Of a stretch of DNA of 64,000 bases, positions 50,176-58,749 are shown piece after piece. Below the pieces are notes generated by a model that saw nothing but the letters and a program-made list of their open reading frames with translations, was not told the origin of the DNA and did no database searches. The position numbers were made by a program, and so were the translations under genes. Position 1 is the stretch's first letter; every line of letters starts with the position of its first letter. This DNA is from Chitinophaga varians (GTDB lineage Bacteria > Bacteroidota > Bacteroidia > Chitinophagales > Chitinophagaceae), in NCBI RefSeq assembly GCF_012641275.1, contig NZ_JABAIA010000003.1, forward strand, positions 1,426,001 to 1,490,000. The letters are read 5' to 3'.

Positions 50176-51448
50176 CGTCCTTTAAACCGAGACCTAATAA
50201 TCGTGCTGTTTGTTTTCCGGACAAATACGCCTCCTCCATAGAAAAATACTTCCACATGCCATATCTCCCGACAGTTATTATATTATTTCGTTTAAGCTTC
50301 TCTAAAAAAGCTGCCGACGATACTTTTGTATGCTCCATACAATAGGTGTAGGCGGGCGCTATAAGGATACTGCTAACATCAAAAAATTCTATAAAATCAA
50401 TGAGATTGCATTCAACCAGATATCGAACCACCATATCTGCAATCTGTTCGTCTGTATATGAGAGACGCCTGTTCTCTTCTATCTCAACGGAGATGGACAC
50501 ACATCCCGGAGGACAAGTAGCATCAATAACATTCTGTGGGAATCCGAGTCTATAAAAGGGAACTGTTTCATCCGGAATATATAGCCAATGATATCCGTGC
50601 AACAATGCACCCTTTATAACAATCCTCACATTTCTGAGGCTTGTAAATTTAAAACTATCATCGCTCAGCCCGGAATCAAATACTGAACAAAGCTGAGAAA
50701 GCGGGATGGAGGTAATTAAATGATCGTATTCATACTTCTTATTGTGGCTATAACAGATTTTCTTTTTGACATCAATTTCCGTTACCTCGGTTTCATAGAT
50801 AATGTTTTCTTTTACTTTTTCAGCTAATGCTTCTGCCATCGCACTGATCTTACCGGAGGCCGGATAGTAAAAAAAATCGTTGTATCCGTGATAAGTGACA
50901 TCTGATATTGCGCTCTTCAATAGTAACTCCAGATCAATTTTTGGGAAATAATTTCCCAGGCAATCTTTCGGAAGCTCATCTAACGGTCTGCCCCAAAGCT
51001 TTTCATTGTAGGGCTTAAAAAATAAGTCCAGCAATGTCTTGCCAAAATGGCTTTCAATAAACTGGCTTAATGTTTCTGTTTTTTCTCCTGCCTTTTCCCT
51101 GAGGACAGAGATTTCATTAATTATTTTATGAACATATTTTTCAGCCAAATATTTCAGGTTGTATTGCACGGGATAAGGCACAATCTTCTTATCAATAAGC
51201 ACCGCAGACTGCTTTTTTACTTTTATAAAGTCCGTCGTACCTTTAATTAGGTCACAGAACCCCTCTTCCGTTTTCACATGCAGATAATGACCTGTATAGT
51301 CAAAAAAACAGTCATTAATCACATCTGTTCTTGCCAGGCCTCCCGGCTCGGCAGATGCCTCCAGAATCTGGAACGATATCCCTTGCTCCTTTAATGCTAC
51401 CCCTGCGCCTAAACCAGCTAAACCAGCACCAACTATTACTATTTTCAT
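50138..51448 (-). CDS. FAD-dependent UDP-galactopyranose-mutase-like/protoporphyrinogen-oxidase-like flavoprotein
   Basis: 436 residues, cytosolic. IVIVGAGLAGLGAGVAL is the FAD-binding Rossmann motif, with LEASAEPGGLAR the second FAD contact. PYPVQYNLKYLAEKYVH, then FKPYNEKLWGRPLDELP and FYYPASGKISAMAEAL are characteristic of NAD(P)-binding flavoproteins found in polysaccharide clusters and distantly related to UDP-galactopyranose mutase. The reaction (mutase or sugar oxidation) is not certain. AT-rich like its partner, with which it shares a 38-bp 3' overlap. Confidence 0.82.
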   Translation of the reverse strand: MKIVIVGAGLAGLGAGVALKEQGISFQILEASAEPGGLARTDVINDCFFDYTGHYLHVKTEEGFCDLIKGTTDFIKVKKQSAVLIDKKIVPYPVQYNLKYLAEKYVHKIINEISVLREKAGEKTETLSQFIESHFGKTLLDLFFKPYNEKLWGRPLDELPKDCLGNYFPKIDLELLLKSAISDVTYHGYNDFFYYPASGKISAMAEALAEKVKENIIYETEVTEIDVKKKICYSHNKKYEYDHLITSIPLSQLCSVFDSGLSDDSFKFTSLRNVRIVIKGALLHGYHWLYIPDETVPFYRLGFPQNVIDATCPPGCVSISVEIEENRRLSYTDEQIADMVVRYLVECNLIDFIEFFDVSSILIAPAYTYCMEHTKVSSAAFLEKLKRNNIITVGRYGMWKYFSMEEAYLSGKQTARLLGLGLKDATSHGNKIQPVD

Positions 51449-51560
51449 AGAAATCTGCTATTGATTTACCAATAAATTGCGTAAAGAAAAGTACAGTGGC
51501 TATTATCACTAGTCGTTATTTACAACGATAGTCAGTATCATAAGCTAATCTCAATATAAG

Positions 51561-51782
51561 CTATTTTTTGATTTCATACTTCTCAAAGAAAAAATCAATC
51601 GCTTTGCTGTCACCGGAAATTGCCACCTTCAGGTTATCACCAACCTACGCAAAGACAATCTTCTTTGGGAAATCAAGCTCAGGGCCTTCACAGGTAAAAC
51701 CATCTGTATCAATAGCGGTTACCTGAAACAGGTAAGGCCTTTGTTCATGCCGGTAGGTATCAGTAGTATCAACAAATCACGA
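51561..51782 (-). pseudogene. Decayed fragment, DUF6265-like, with internal stop
   Basis: A minus-strand frame from about 51782 to a TAG at 51561 codes for HEQRPYLFQVTAIDTDGFTC, then EGPELDFPKKIVFA, a TAG at 51645-51647, and VGDNLKVAISGDSKAIDFFF. The series N/E-x-x-x-D-F-P-K-K-I-V and G-D-x-L-x-x-x-I-S-G is the C-terminal half of DUF6265-type small exported proteins. The 5' part is missing and no start codon is available. It sits at the edge of the AT-rich island. Confidence 0.6.
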
Positions 51783-51812
51783 AAAAATTGTCCCATTATA
51801 TTCAGGTATAAC

Positions 51813-51843
51813 GATAAAAGCCCGGTACGTCCGGGCTTTTATC
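51813..51843. terminator. Intrinsic terminator after the CzcB-like gene
   Basis: GATAAAAGCCCGG pairs exactly with CCGGGCTTTTATC across a TACGT loop, just after the CzcB-like stop codon on the minus strand. Confidence 0.85.
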
Positions 51844-51860
51844 ATATAAGCAACTGTATC

Positions 51861-53045
51861 TTAGTGCCCGTGTTCTTCTCCACTGTTCTTCATTTTGGCC
51901 AGGAGGTCATATGCCCCTTTAACCACAATCTCTTTGCCTGGCATACCACCCGGAAAGGTAACTTCTGTATATCCCTGCTCACTGCTCCCCTGCTGTACTT
52001 CCAGCATCTTGAAGTGAAAAGTGCTGTCGTTCCCGGTGGAGTCTTTCACAAACACATAGGCTTTGTTTTCGAAGTTCACCACTGCCGCCTCCGGTAACGC
52101 CTGTACGTTGGCCGCACCGGCTTCTATCATGGCCTGCAGATAGGTGCCTGGCAGCAGCTGCGTATCTTCCTCTTCCAGGTGGCAGTGTACCCTCACCGTC
52201 CGCTCCTGGCTTATCTCGCGGCCGATCAGGTGTACGGTGGCGGTACGTTGCCGCGTTTCATTGGCGAGCGTGAACCGTACCGGCTGACCGATCTTCAACC
52301 GGGGAATATCTTTCTCAAATACTGTCAGCTCTGCATGCAGGTGCTCTGTGTTAACAATACGGAAAAGCACGTCCGCCGGGTTCACAAACTGCCCGAGGTT
52401 CACATTCACCTGTGTAACATATCCGCTGATAGGTGCGTATATACTAATGTTCCGCTGGATCGTTCCTTTTTCCAGCGCTGCCAGATTAATGTTGATGAGC
52501 GTAAGTTTTTCCCGTAATCCTTTTACCCTGGCCTGCAATGACTCATAGGAGGCTTTGGCCTGCTGCACGGTTTTTAATGCATTCACATTCTCTTTGGACA
52601 GTTCCTGTTGACGCGTATATTCTGTAGTGGCGTATTCCAGTTGGCTGCGGGCATCGAGGTAATCCTGCTGCAGCTGAATGTAATCCATATTCTCCAGCAC
52701 CGCCAGCACCTGGCCTTTTTTTACGGGCATGCCCTGCAACATGGTCGTTTGACGGATAAAGCCACCCATCGGTACAGACACGCTCACAGCCTGCTGCGGC
52801 GGTACGTCCAGCAGTCCGTTCACTTTGATGGCACTGCTGATGTCGCGCTTCTCCGGCGCCCCGAAAGTAATGCCCGCTGTTTTGAACTGTTCACCGGTAA
52901 GTGTCACGGTATTTTCGGCTTCCTGATGATCATGTGCTTCGGTTTGTTTTTCAGCAGGAGCTTTTTTGCTGCCGCAGGATGCCAGGGCAAAGCCTGCCAG
53001 CAACAGTATAACAGCTACGTATATATGAGATGGACGTTGTTTCAT
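51861..53045 (-). CDS. CzcB-like periplasmic adaptor of heavy-metal RND pump
   Basis: 394 residues. The signal (LLLAGFALASCGSKK) has a lipobox, Cys24. A His-rich stretch TEAHDHQEAE follows and may bind metal. Then come HlyD-type lipoyl halves (MPVKKGQVLAVLENMDYIQL and ISIYAPISGYVTQVNVNLG), a helical hairpin and a beta-barrel. It ends MKNSGEEHGH, another His-containing tail. It couples CzcA in the inner membrane to the CzcC channel. Last gene of the DUF6660-czcA-czcC-czcB operon; a terminator follows. Confidence 0.92.
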   Translation of the reverse strand: MKQRPSHIYVAVILLLAGFALASCGSKKAPAEKQTEAHDHQEAENTVTLTGEQFKTAGITFGAPEKRDISSAIKVNGLLDVPPQQAVSVSVPMGGFIRQTTMLQGMPVKKGQVLAVLENMDYIQLQQDYLDARSQLEYATTEYTRQQELSKENVNALKTVQQAKASYESLQARVKGLREKLTLININLAALEKGTIQRNISIYAPISGYVTQVNVNLGQFVNPADVLFRIVNTEHLHAELTVFEKDIPRLKIGQPVRFTLANETRQRTATVHLIGREISQERTVRVHCHLEEEDTQLLPGTYLQAMIEAGAANVQALPEAAVVNFENKAYVFVKDSTGNDSTFHFKMLEVQQGSSEQGYTEVTFPGGMPGKEIVVKGAYDLLAKMKNSGEEHGH

Positions 53046-53057
53046 ACGAGGTTGGTT

Positions 53058-54293
53058 TTAAAGTTGATGCCCACTGAGGTAAGCAATATATAATTCAGCT
53101 TGTTTGATGTCATGTCGTGTTTGCAGAAAGCCTTGTCTTACGGCCATTACCTTTTCCAGGTTCAGGAAATATTCGGCATAGCCGATATCCCCCAGCGTAA
53201 AGGATTTAACGGTTTGTTGCTGTAACTGGTCTGCATTAGGCAACGCATTACCGGTATAGTATTCCAGGCTGTTGCGCAGTTTCACGAACTCCTGCACGGC
53301 CTGCCTGTATTGGCTTCTCAGCTGCATCACACTGTTGTCATAAAACAGCCCGGCAGCCTGTTGCTGCTTTTCTTCGGCCCTTACACGCGCCTTCATAGGC
53401 CCGAGCCACAGCGGCAGGGCCAATCCTACCTGAAAACCCTGAAAGCGGTTGCCTCCGGTGGCCAGCGGTGTACCGGAAGCATTCAGCCCGGTGCCTATCA
53501 GTGACTGGTTAAAATACCCGACTGTGAGGTCCGGCAGTATACTGTTACTGATAACTTTCTTCTGTTTTTCTGCGATGACAATGTTCTGTTTGGCAAACTG
53601 CAACTGCGGGTTGTCCGCTATGGCCTGGGAGTCTTCCTGCATGCCTGCATTGGCCTCGGGAATGGCGGTGCCTGCAATCGTTACCGGCGTGGCGCTGCCC
53701 AGCAAAGCCTGCAGCCTGGCCATAAAAATGGCCTCATCTGCCTCGTTCTGCCGCAGCAGGTTGCGTATTTCCTGGACCCGCACTTCAGCGGCTGTCTTTT
53801 CTATCAGCCGGCTTTCACCGGTTTTATAGCGCAGGCCGGCGCTGCGCGAAAAGCTGGTAAACAGGCTGTCCTGGCTGTGAAGCAAAGCACGTTGTTCGCG
53901 CAGGAACAGCAACTGCACATATACTTGTTTTACCTGGAACACCAGATCGTTCTGTGTCGCTGCTTTCTGCCATACTGCCTTCTCGGTTTGTGCCTGGCCC
54001 AGTGCCTTCTTGGCCCCAAACAAGGTGGGAAACGGAATGCTCTGCGACACGCTGAAGTTGTTGTCATTACGCACATAGCTGTTATACTGTCCGTATTGCA
54101 GGGACACGTCTGTCTTGGGCACTTCGCCGCTGGTGCGGGCCAGGTCTCTATAGTACGCCACGTTGGAGGAGGCTGACTGCAGCCCTTTGTTTTGGGCCAG
54201 GGCCAGTTGCACCGCCTGTTCCATCGTGAGCGGATGTGATTGGGAAAATGCCGCTATGGGAAATAGCAGGCATATGATTATGCGGAAATTCAT
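53058..54293 (-). CDS. CzcC-like TolC family outer membrane channel
   Basis: 411 residues with a signal peptide (FRIIICLLFPIAAFSQ). Starts the mature domain with HPLTMEQAVQLALAQNKGLQ and has the duplicated helical hairpins of outer-membrane efflux proteins (ILPDLTVGYFNQSLIGTG, FQVGLALPLWLGPMKARVRA). It forms the outer-membrane exit of the tripartite pump. Its start overlaps the czcA stop by 4 bp and the CzcB gene follows 12 bp downstream, so the order is A-C-B, common in Bacteroidota. Confidence 0.92.
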   Translation of the reverse strand: MNFRIIICLLFPIAAFSQSHPLTMEQAVQLALAQNKGLQSASSNVAYYRDLARTSGEVPKTDVSLQYGQYNSYVRNDNNFSVSQSIPFPTLFGAKKALGQAQTEKAVWQKAATQNDLVFQVKQVYVQLLFLREQRALLHSQDSLFTSFSRSAGLRYKTGESRLIEKTAAEVRVQEIRNLLRQNEADEAIFMARLQALLGSATPVTIAGTAIPEANAGMQEDSQAIADNPQLQFAKQNIVIAEKQKKVISNSILPDLTVGYFNQSLIGTGLNASGTPLATGGNRFQGFQVGLALPLWLGPMKARVRAEEKQQQAAGLFYDNSVMQLRSQYRQAVQEFVKLRNSLEYYTGNALPNADQLQQQTVKSFTLGDIGYAEYFLNLEKVMAVRQGFLQTRHDIKQAELYIAYLSGHQL

Positions 54294-57200
54294 GTGTTAC
54301 GCTTTTGGAATATTTTTTCAGAATAGATGTACAAACAAGGCAATACTAACAGGGTGAGCAAGGTGGAGGTGATCAACCCGCCAATCACCACGGTGGCCAA
54401 CGGTCGCTGTACTTCCGCGCCCGCGCTGGTGGCCAGCGCCATCGGCAGGAAGCCCAACGACGCCACCATGGCTGTCATCAGTACCGGCCGCAGACGCGTG
54501 GCGGTGCCTTGCAGCACAATTTCCTGCAGGTCGGTAAGACCGTCTTTTTTGAGCCGGTTAAACTCCCCTATCAGTACGATCCCGTTGAGCACCGCTACGC
54601 CAAACAAGGCAATAAAGCCTACGCCTGCGGAGATGCTGAAGGGCATGCCACGCAGCAACAGTGCAAACACGCCACCGATGGCCGCCATGGGGATAGCCGT
54701 AAAAATGAGCAGGGACTGCTTTACAGAATTAAAGGTGAAGTACAGCAACGCGAAGATGAGCAACAATGCTATCGGCACAGCAATGGATAACCGCGCGTTC
54801 GCTTCACGCAGGTTCTCAAACTGGCCGCCATAGCGGATAAAATAACCGGTCGGCAGTTTCACTTCTTTGCCGATGGCGGCTTCTATATCTTTCACCACAC
54901 TGGCAATGTCCCGTCCTCTTACGTTGAAGCCTACGATGATGCGCCGTTTGGCATCTTCGCGCTGTACCTGGTTAGGGCCGGTGGCCATTTCTACGGTGGC
55001 CAGCTGTTGCAGCGGCACTTGGTTGCCGGAAGGCGTGGTGATATAAAGCCCCTGCACGTCACTGATATCCCGGCGGCTTTGCTGGTCCAGCCTCACCACC
55101 AGGTCAAAACGTTTTTCGCCTTCATATACCAGTCCTGCACTCTGCCCCGCGAAAGCGGTGTTAATGGCTTCGTTCACGGTGGCGATGTCCAGTCCGTACT
55201 GCGCGATCCTGTCTCTGTTGATCGATACCACAATCTGTTGCAGCCCACCAATCTGTTCCACGTACAGGTCACGCGCGCCATCAGTGCGGTTTACAATGCC
55301 CCCGATTTTTTGTGCGAGCGATGCCAGTGTGGCCAGGTCTTCCCCGAATATCTTAATACCGACGTCCTGCCGTACCCCGGAGATCAGTTCATTGAAGCGA
55401 AGCTGTATCGGCTGCGAGAAGCCAAAGCTCACACCGGGTATGGCTTCCAGCGCTTCCTGCATTTTATTGGCCAGTTCTTCCCGGCTGGAGGCGCTGGTCC
55501 ATTCTTTCTTGGGCTTGAGTAGAATAGTCAGGTCGCAGGCTTCCATCGGCATAGGGTCCGTGGGTATTTCCGCGGCGCCTATCTTACCGATCACTTCTTT
55601 TACCTCCGGGAATTTTTTCATCAGGATGCCGGACGCTTTGCCCACCTTGTCAATGGTTTCCGACAGTGAACTGCCGGTGAGCAGCCTCGTCTCCACGGCA
55701 AAGTCACCTTCTTCCAGTGTGGGAATGAACTCTCCGCCCATGCGGCCAAAAAGTACCAATGCCACGCCAAACAGCGCCACGGCGATGCTGGTCACGATAC
55801 CTTTACGGGTAAGTGCCCTGCGGATAACGGGGTCGTATATACGATGAAAGAACGCCATGATCCTGTCAGCGATAGTAGGCTTGTCAGAGATACGGCGATT
55901 GAGGAACAGCGCCGACATCATCGGCACATAGGTGAGCGACAGGATGAAGGCGCCCAGGATGGCGAAAGACACGGTCTGCGCCATCGGACGGAACATCTTG
56001 CCTTCTATGCCTACCAGCGCCAGGATGGGCAGATATACAATGAGAATGATGATCTCCCCGAAAGCGGCCGAGCTACGGATACGGATGGCAGAGGTATACA
56101 CCTCTTCGTCCATTTCTTCGCGGGTGAGCTTCACAGCCCCTTTGCCCTGCACACGACCGGCAAGGTGGTGCAACGTGGCTTCCACGATGATCACCGCACC
56201 GTCCACAATGAGCCCGAAATCAATGGCCCCCAGGCTCATCAGGTTGCCCGACACGCCGAACAACTGCATCATGGCGATGGCAAACAACATGGCCAACGGT
56301 ATCACCGATGCCACGATCAGGCCTGCCCGCAGATTGCCCAGGAAAAGCACCAGCACAAAAATCACGATAAGCGCGCCCTCTATCAGGTTTTTCTCCACGG
56401 TGCCAATGGCGCGGCCCACAAAGTCGCTGCGGTCGAGGAACGGCTCTATCACCACACCTTCCGGCAGGGTCTTGCGGATCTGCTCTACCCTTTCCTTCAC
56501 GGCCTTTACCACTTCATTGGAGTTCCTGCCTTTCAGCATCATGACGATACCGCCAACCGCTTCCCCGTCGGCATTACGGGTAAGGGCGCCGTAGCGGTTG
56601 GCGCTCCCGGTTTGTACCGTACCGATATCGCGCATCAGTACCGGCAGCCCGTTGGGGATATTTTTGACCACGATGCGCTCAATATCCGCTGTGCTGCCTA
56701 TTAAGCCTTCACTACGGATAAAGTAGGCATTGGGCTTTTTATCGATATAGGCGCCGCCGGTATTTTCGTTGTTCTTTTGCAATGCGGTGAACACGTCGCT
56801 GATGCTGAGGTTGTAGCTGCGCAGTTTATCAGGGTTGAGCGCCACCTCATATTGTTTCAGCAGTCCGCCGAAGCTGTTCACCTCCGCGATGCCAGGCGTA
56901 CCAAGCAGCTGCCGCCGCACGTACCAGTCCTGTATCGTACGCAGTTCACGGGCATCGTACTTTTTTTCATAGCCTTTGGCAGGGTGGACAACATACTGGT
57001 AAATTTCACCCAGACCGGAAGATATCGGTGACATCTCCGGCATGCCGATGCCCGGCGGGATATTGGATTTGGCCTCGCCCAGCTTCTCGTTCACCTGCTG
57101 ACGGGCCCAGTAAATATCTACATCATCATGAAATACAATAGTGACCACAGAAAGGCCGAAGCGGGAAATGGAACGCACTTCTTTCAGCTCCGGTATCACT

Positions 57201-57421
57201 GCCATGGTCTGTTCAATCGGAAAGGTGATCAGGCGCTCTACTTCCTGCGCCGCCAGTGAAGGCGACAGGGTGATGACCTGCACCTGGTTATTGGTAATGT
57301 CCGGCACCGCATCTACGGGTAGCCGTGTCAGTGAGAAGATACCCCACACGACCAGTGCAAGCGTGAGTATCCCTACAATAAGCTTGTTTCTGATAGAGAA
57401 ACGAATGATCTTATCCAGCAT
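54290..57421 (-). CDS. CzcA-type heavy-metal efflux RND transporter
   Basis: 1043 residues from the ATG at 57421; a longer frame to 57472 adds a non-conserved tail. Twelve membrane helices with two large periplasmic loops. The proton-relay motif in helix 4 is DFGLIVDGAVIIVE, with Asp401, Asp407 and Glu414 matching the Asp/Asp/Glu triad of CzcA. Cu/Ag pumps of the CusA type instead have an AxGAMVDAAIVMIEN-like motif, so divalent cations (Zn, Co, Cd, Ni) are the likely substrates. It exports metal from periplasm or cytosol through the CzcB/C channel. Upstream on the strand is the Cys/His-rich DUF6660 gene. Confidence 0.95.
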   Translation of the reverse strand: MLDKIIRFSIRNKLIVGILTLALVVWGIFSLTRLPVDAVPDITNNQVQVITLSPSLAAQEVERLITFPIEQTMAVIPELKEVRSISRFGLSVVTIVFHDDVDIYWARQQVNEKLGEAKSNIPPGIGMPEMSPISSGLGEIYQYVVHPAKGYEKKYDARELRTIQDWYVRRQLLGTPGIAEVNSFGGLLKQYEVALNPDKLRSYNLSISDVFTALQKNNENTGGAYIDKKPNAYFIRSEGLIGSTADIERIVVKNIPNGLPVLMRDIGTVQTGSANRYGALTRNADGEAVGGIVMMLKGRNSNEVVKAVKERVEQIRKTLPEGVVIEPFLDRSDFVGRAIGTVEKNLIEGALIVIFVLVLFLGNLRAGLIVASVIPLAMLFAIAMMQLFGVSGNLMSLGAIDFGLIVDGAVIIVEATLHHLAGRVQGKGAVKLTREEMDEEVYTSAIRIRSSAAFGEIIILIVYLPILALVGIEGKMFRPMAQTVSFAILGAFILSLTYVPMMSALFLNRRISDKPTIADRIMAFFHRIYDPVIRRALTRKGIVTSIAVALFGVALVLFGRMGGEFIPTLEEGDFAVETRLLTGSSLSETIDKVGKASGILMKKFPEVKEVIGKIGAAEIPTDPMPMEACDLTILLKPKKEWTSASSREELANKMQEALEAIPGVSFGFSQPIQLRFNELISGVRQDVGIKIFGEDLATLASLAQKIGGIVNRTDGARDLYVEQIGGLQQIVVSINRDRIAQYGLDIATVNEAINTAFAGQSAGLVYEGEKRFDLVVRLDQQSRRDISDVQGLYITTPSGNQVPLQQLATVEMATGPNQVQREDAKRRIIVGFNVRGRDIASVVKDIEAAIGKEVKLPTGYFIRYGGQFENLREANARLSIAVPIALLLIFALLYFTFNSVKQSLLIFTAIPMAAIGGVFALLLRGMPFSISAGVGFIALFGVAVLNGIVLIGEFNRLKKDGLTDLQEIVLQGTATRLRPVLMTAMVASLGFLPMALATSAGAEVQRPLATVVIGGLITSTLLTLLVLPCLYIYSEKIFQKRNT

Positions 57422-57519
57422 AAACAGGTTGGTATGTAATAAAAAGAGGGTATGGCGGCCGCGCCATGCCATAGCGGCATCACGTCAGCACATCATCAGA
57501 CATAATAAGGACGGGAAGA

Positions 57520-57828
57520 TTATAACCGGGGAGGCTGCCAGATAGTGGCATACAACAATGGCAACGGTGCTTCCGGTAATACCGGGAATACCACCTGTAC
57601 CTGACGGTGGATATATGACAGATGGATGATCTGCGCGGGCGTTACCTGTACGTTGCAGCAGCTGCATACGCACAGCGGGGAACAAAAATCCGCTGCCGCC
57701 TCATGGTGATGCGTGTCGGCGGAGGTTATTTCAGCAGTCTGATATACAGTCGCCGCCTGGGCGTCGTTGCACGGGATGCAGGACAACACCAGGATATAAA
57801 GGCTCAACAGGTATATCAACCATTTCAT
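57520..57828 (-). CDS. DUF6660 family Cys/His-rich exported protein
   Basis: 102 residues. A signal-like N-terminus (LIYLLSLYILVLSCIPCNDA) includes Cys17 and Cys20. The mature region has THHHEAAADFCSPLCVCSCC, i.e. three adjacent histidines (40-42) and five cysteines (49, 53, 55, 57, 58), an obvious metal-binding set. The family is typically found at the head of Bacteroidota metal-efflux operons. It is the first gene of the czc operon here and may act as periplasmic metal chaperone or sensor; that is inference. Gap to czcA is about 98 bp. Confidence 0.82.
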   Translation of the reverse strand: MKWLIYLLSLYILVLSCIPCNDAQAATVYQTAEITSADTHHHEAAADFCSPLCVCSCCNVQVTPAQIIHLSYIHRQVQVVFPVLPEAPLPLLYATIWQPPRL

Positions 57829-57931
57829 ATTTACAAAAGTAAAACTTAAAAAGAAAAACGCTAAAGGAAAAACTGCATCTCTGTTGCGGGCCCGATGATT
57901 TTATATTATGATTTGTTCCTAAATTAGCCGC

Positions 57932-58627
57932 ATGAACTGCCTGATAGTAGACGATAACAAACTCGCGCGCACTGCCATGAAACAGCTGGCCAGCCATGTG
58001 GAACAGCTGCATGTCACCGGCGAATGCAGCAGCGCCATGGAGGCCTACAATCTTATCCAGAAGGAAAAAATAGACCTGCTGCTGCTCGACATCGAAATGC
58101 CGGGCATGAGCGGCCTTGAACTGACCCGCAACCTGGGCAAAAAAAGACCGGTCATCATTTTTACCACGGTCAACAAAGACTATGCAGTGGAGGCTTTCGA
58201 GCTGAACGTGGCCGATTATCTCATCAAACCGGTGAGCCCCGCCCGCTTTATCCAGGCCATCGAAAAAGCCCGGGAAATCATCGATAGCAACAACCGCGAA
58301 ATCCAGGTGTCAGATACTGAATTCGTCTTCATCCGTGACAATGGCATCCTGAAAAAAATCAGGACAGAAGACATCCTCTTCCTCGAAGCCATGGGCGATT
58401 ACGTGAAGCTGTACACTGCACAGAAATTTCACGCCATTCACACCACCCTCAAAGCACTGGAAGAAAAACTGCCGGCCAACAAGTTCATGCGCGTACACCG
58501 CTCCTATATGGTGGCGCTGGACAAAATAGAAAGCATCGAAGACGGCAATATTATCATTCAAAAGAACGCTATTCCGGTGGCTGATACCTACAAAGCAGCC
58601 CTCAACAATAAATTAAACTTTCTTTAA
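57932..58627 (+). CDS. LytTR (LytR/AlgR-type) response regulator
   Basis: 231 residues. N-terminal receiver: LIVDDNKLARTA acid pocket, phosphoacceptor Asp53 in LLLLDIEMPGMSG, Thr/Lys switch with VADYLIKPVSP. C-terminal LytTR DNA-binding domain from about residue 125 (FVFIRDNGILKKIRTEDILF, then MGDYVKLYTAQKFHAIHTTL and KFMRVHRSYMVALDKI). LytTR regulators bind direct repeats and are typical of Bacteroidota. It is divergent from the czc operon and 122 bp upstream of a hybrid kinase on the same strand, probably its partner. Confidence 0.94.
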   Translation: MNCLIVDDNKLARTAMKQLASHVEQLHVTGECSSAMEAYNLIQKEKIDLLLLDIEMPGMSGLELTRNLGKKRPVIIFTTVNKDYAVEAFELNVADYLIKPVSPARFIQAIEKAREIIDSNNREIQVSDTEFVFIRDNGILKKIRTEDILFLEAMGDYVKLYTAQKFHAIHTTLKALEEKLPANKFMRVHRSYMVALDKIESIEDGNIIIQKNAIPVADTYKAALNNKLNFL

Positions 58628-58749
58628 CAGTTTAACGACCATTTATCCGTTTTGACCGATACCTATTGCCCGTTGAACAATAATTTATATACACGGACCT
58701 TTATTATCGTATTTTGAACCGCCTTTCCTTCAATAGCGTTAATAATGTC

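Noticed and set aside
53046..54293. Copper/silver (Cus) assignment for the RND operon
   Set aside because: The CzcA helix-4 motif has the DFG...DGA...E pattern of divalent-cation pumps, not the CusA pattern.
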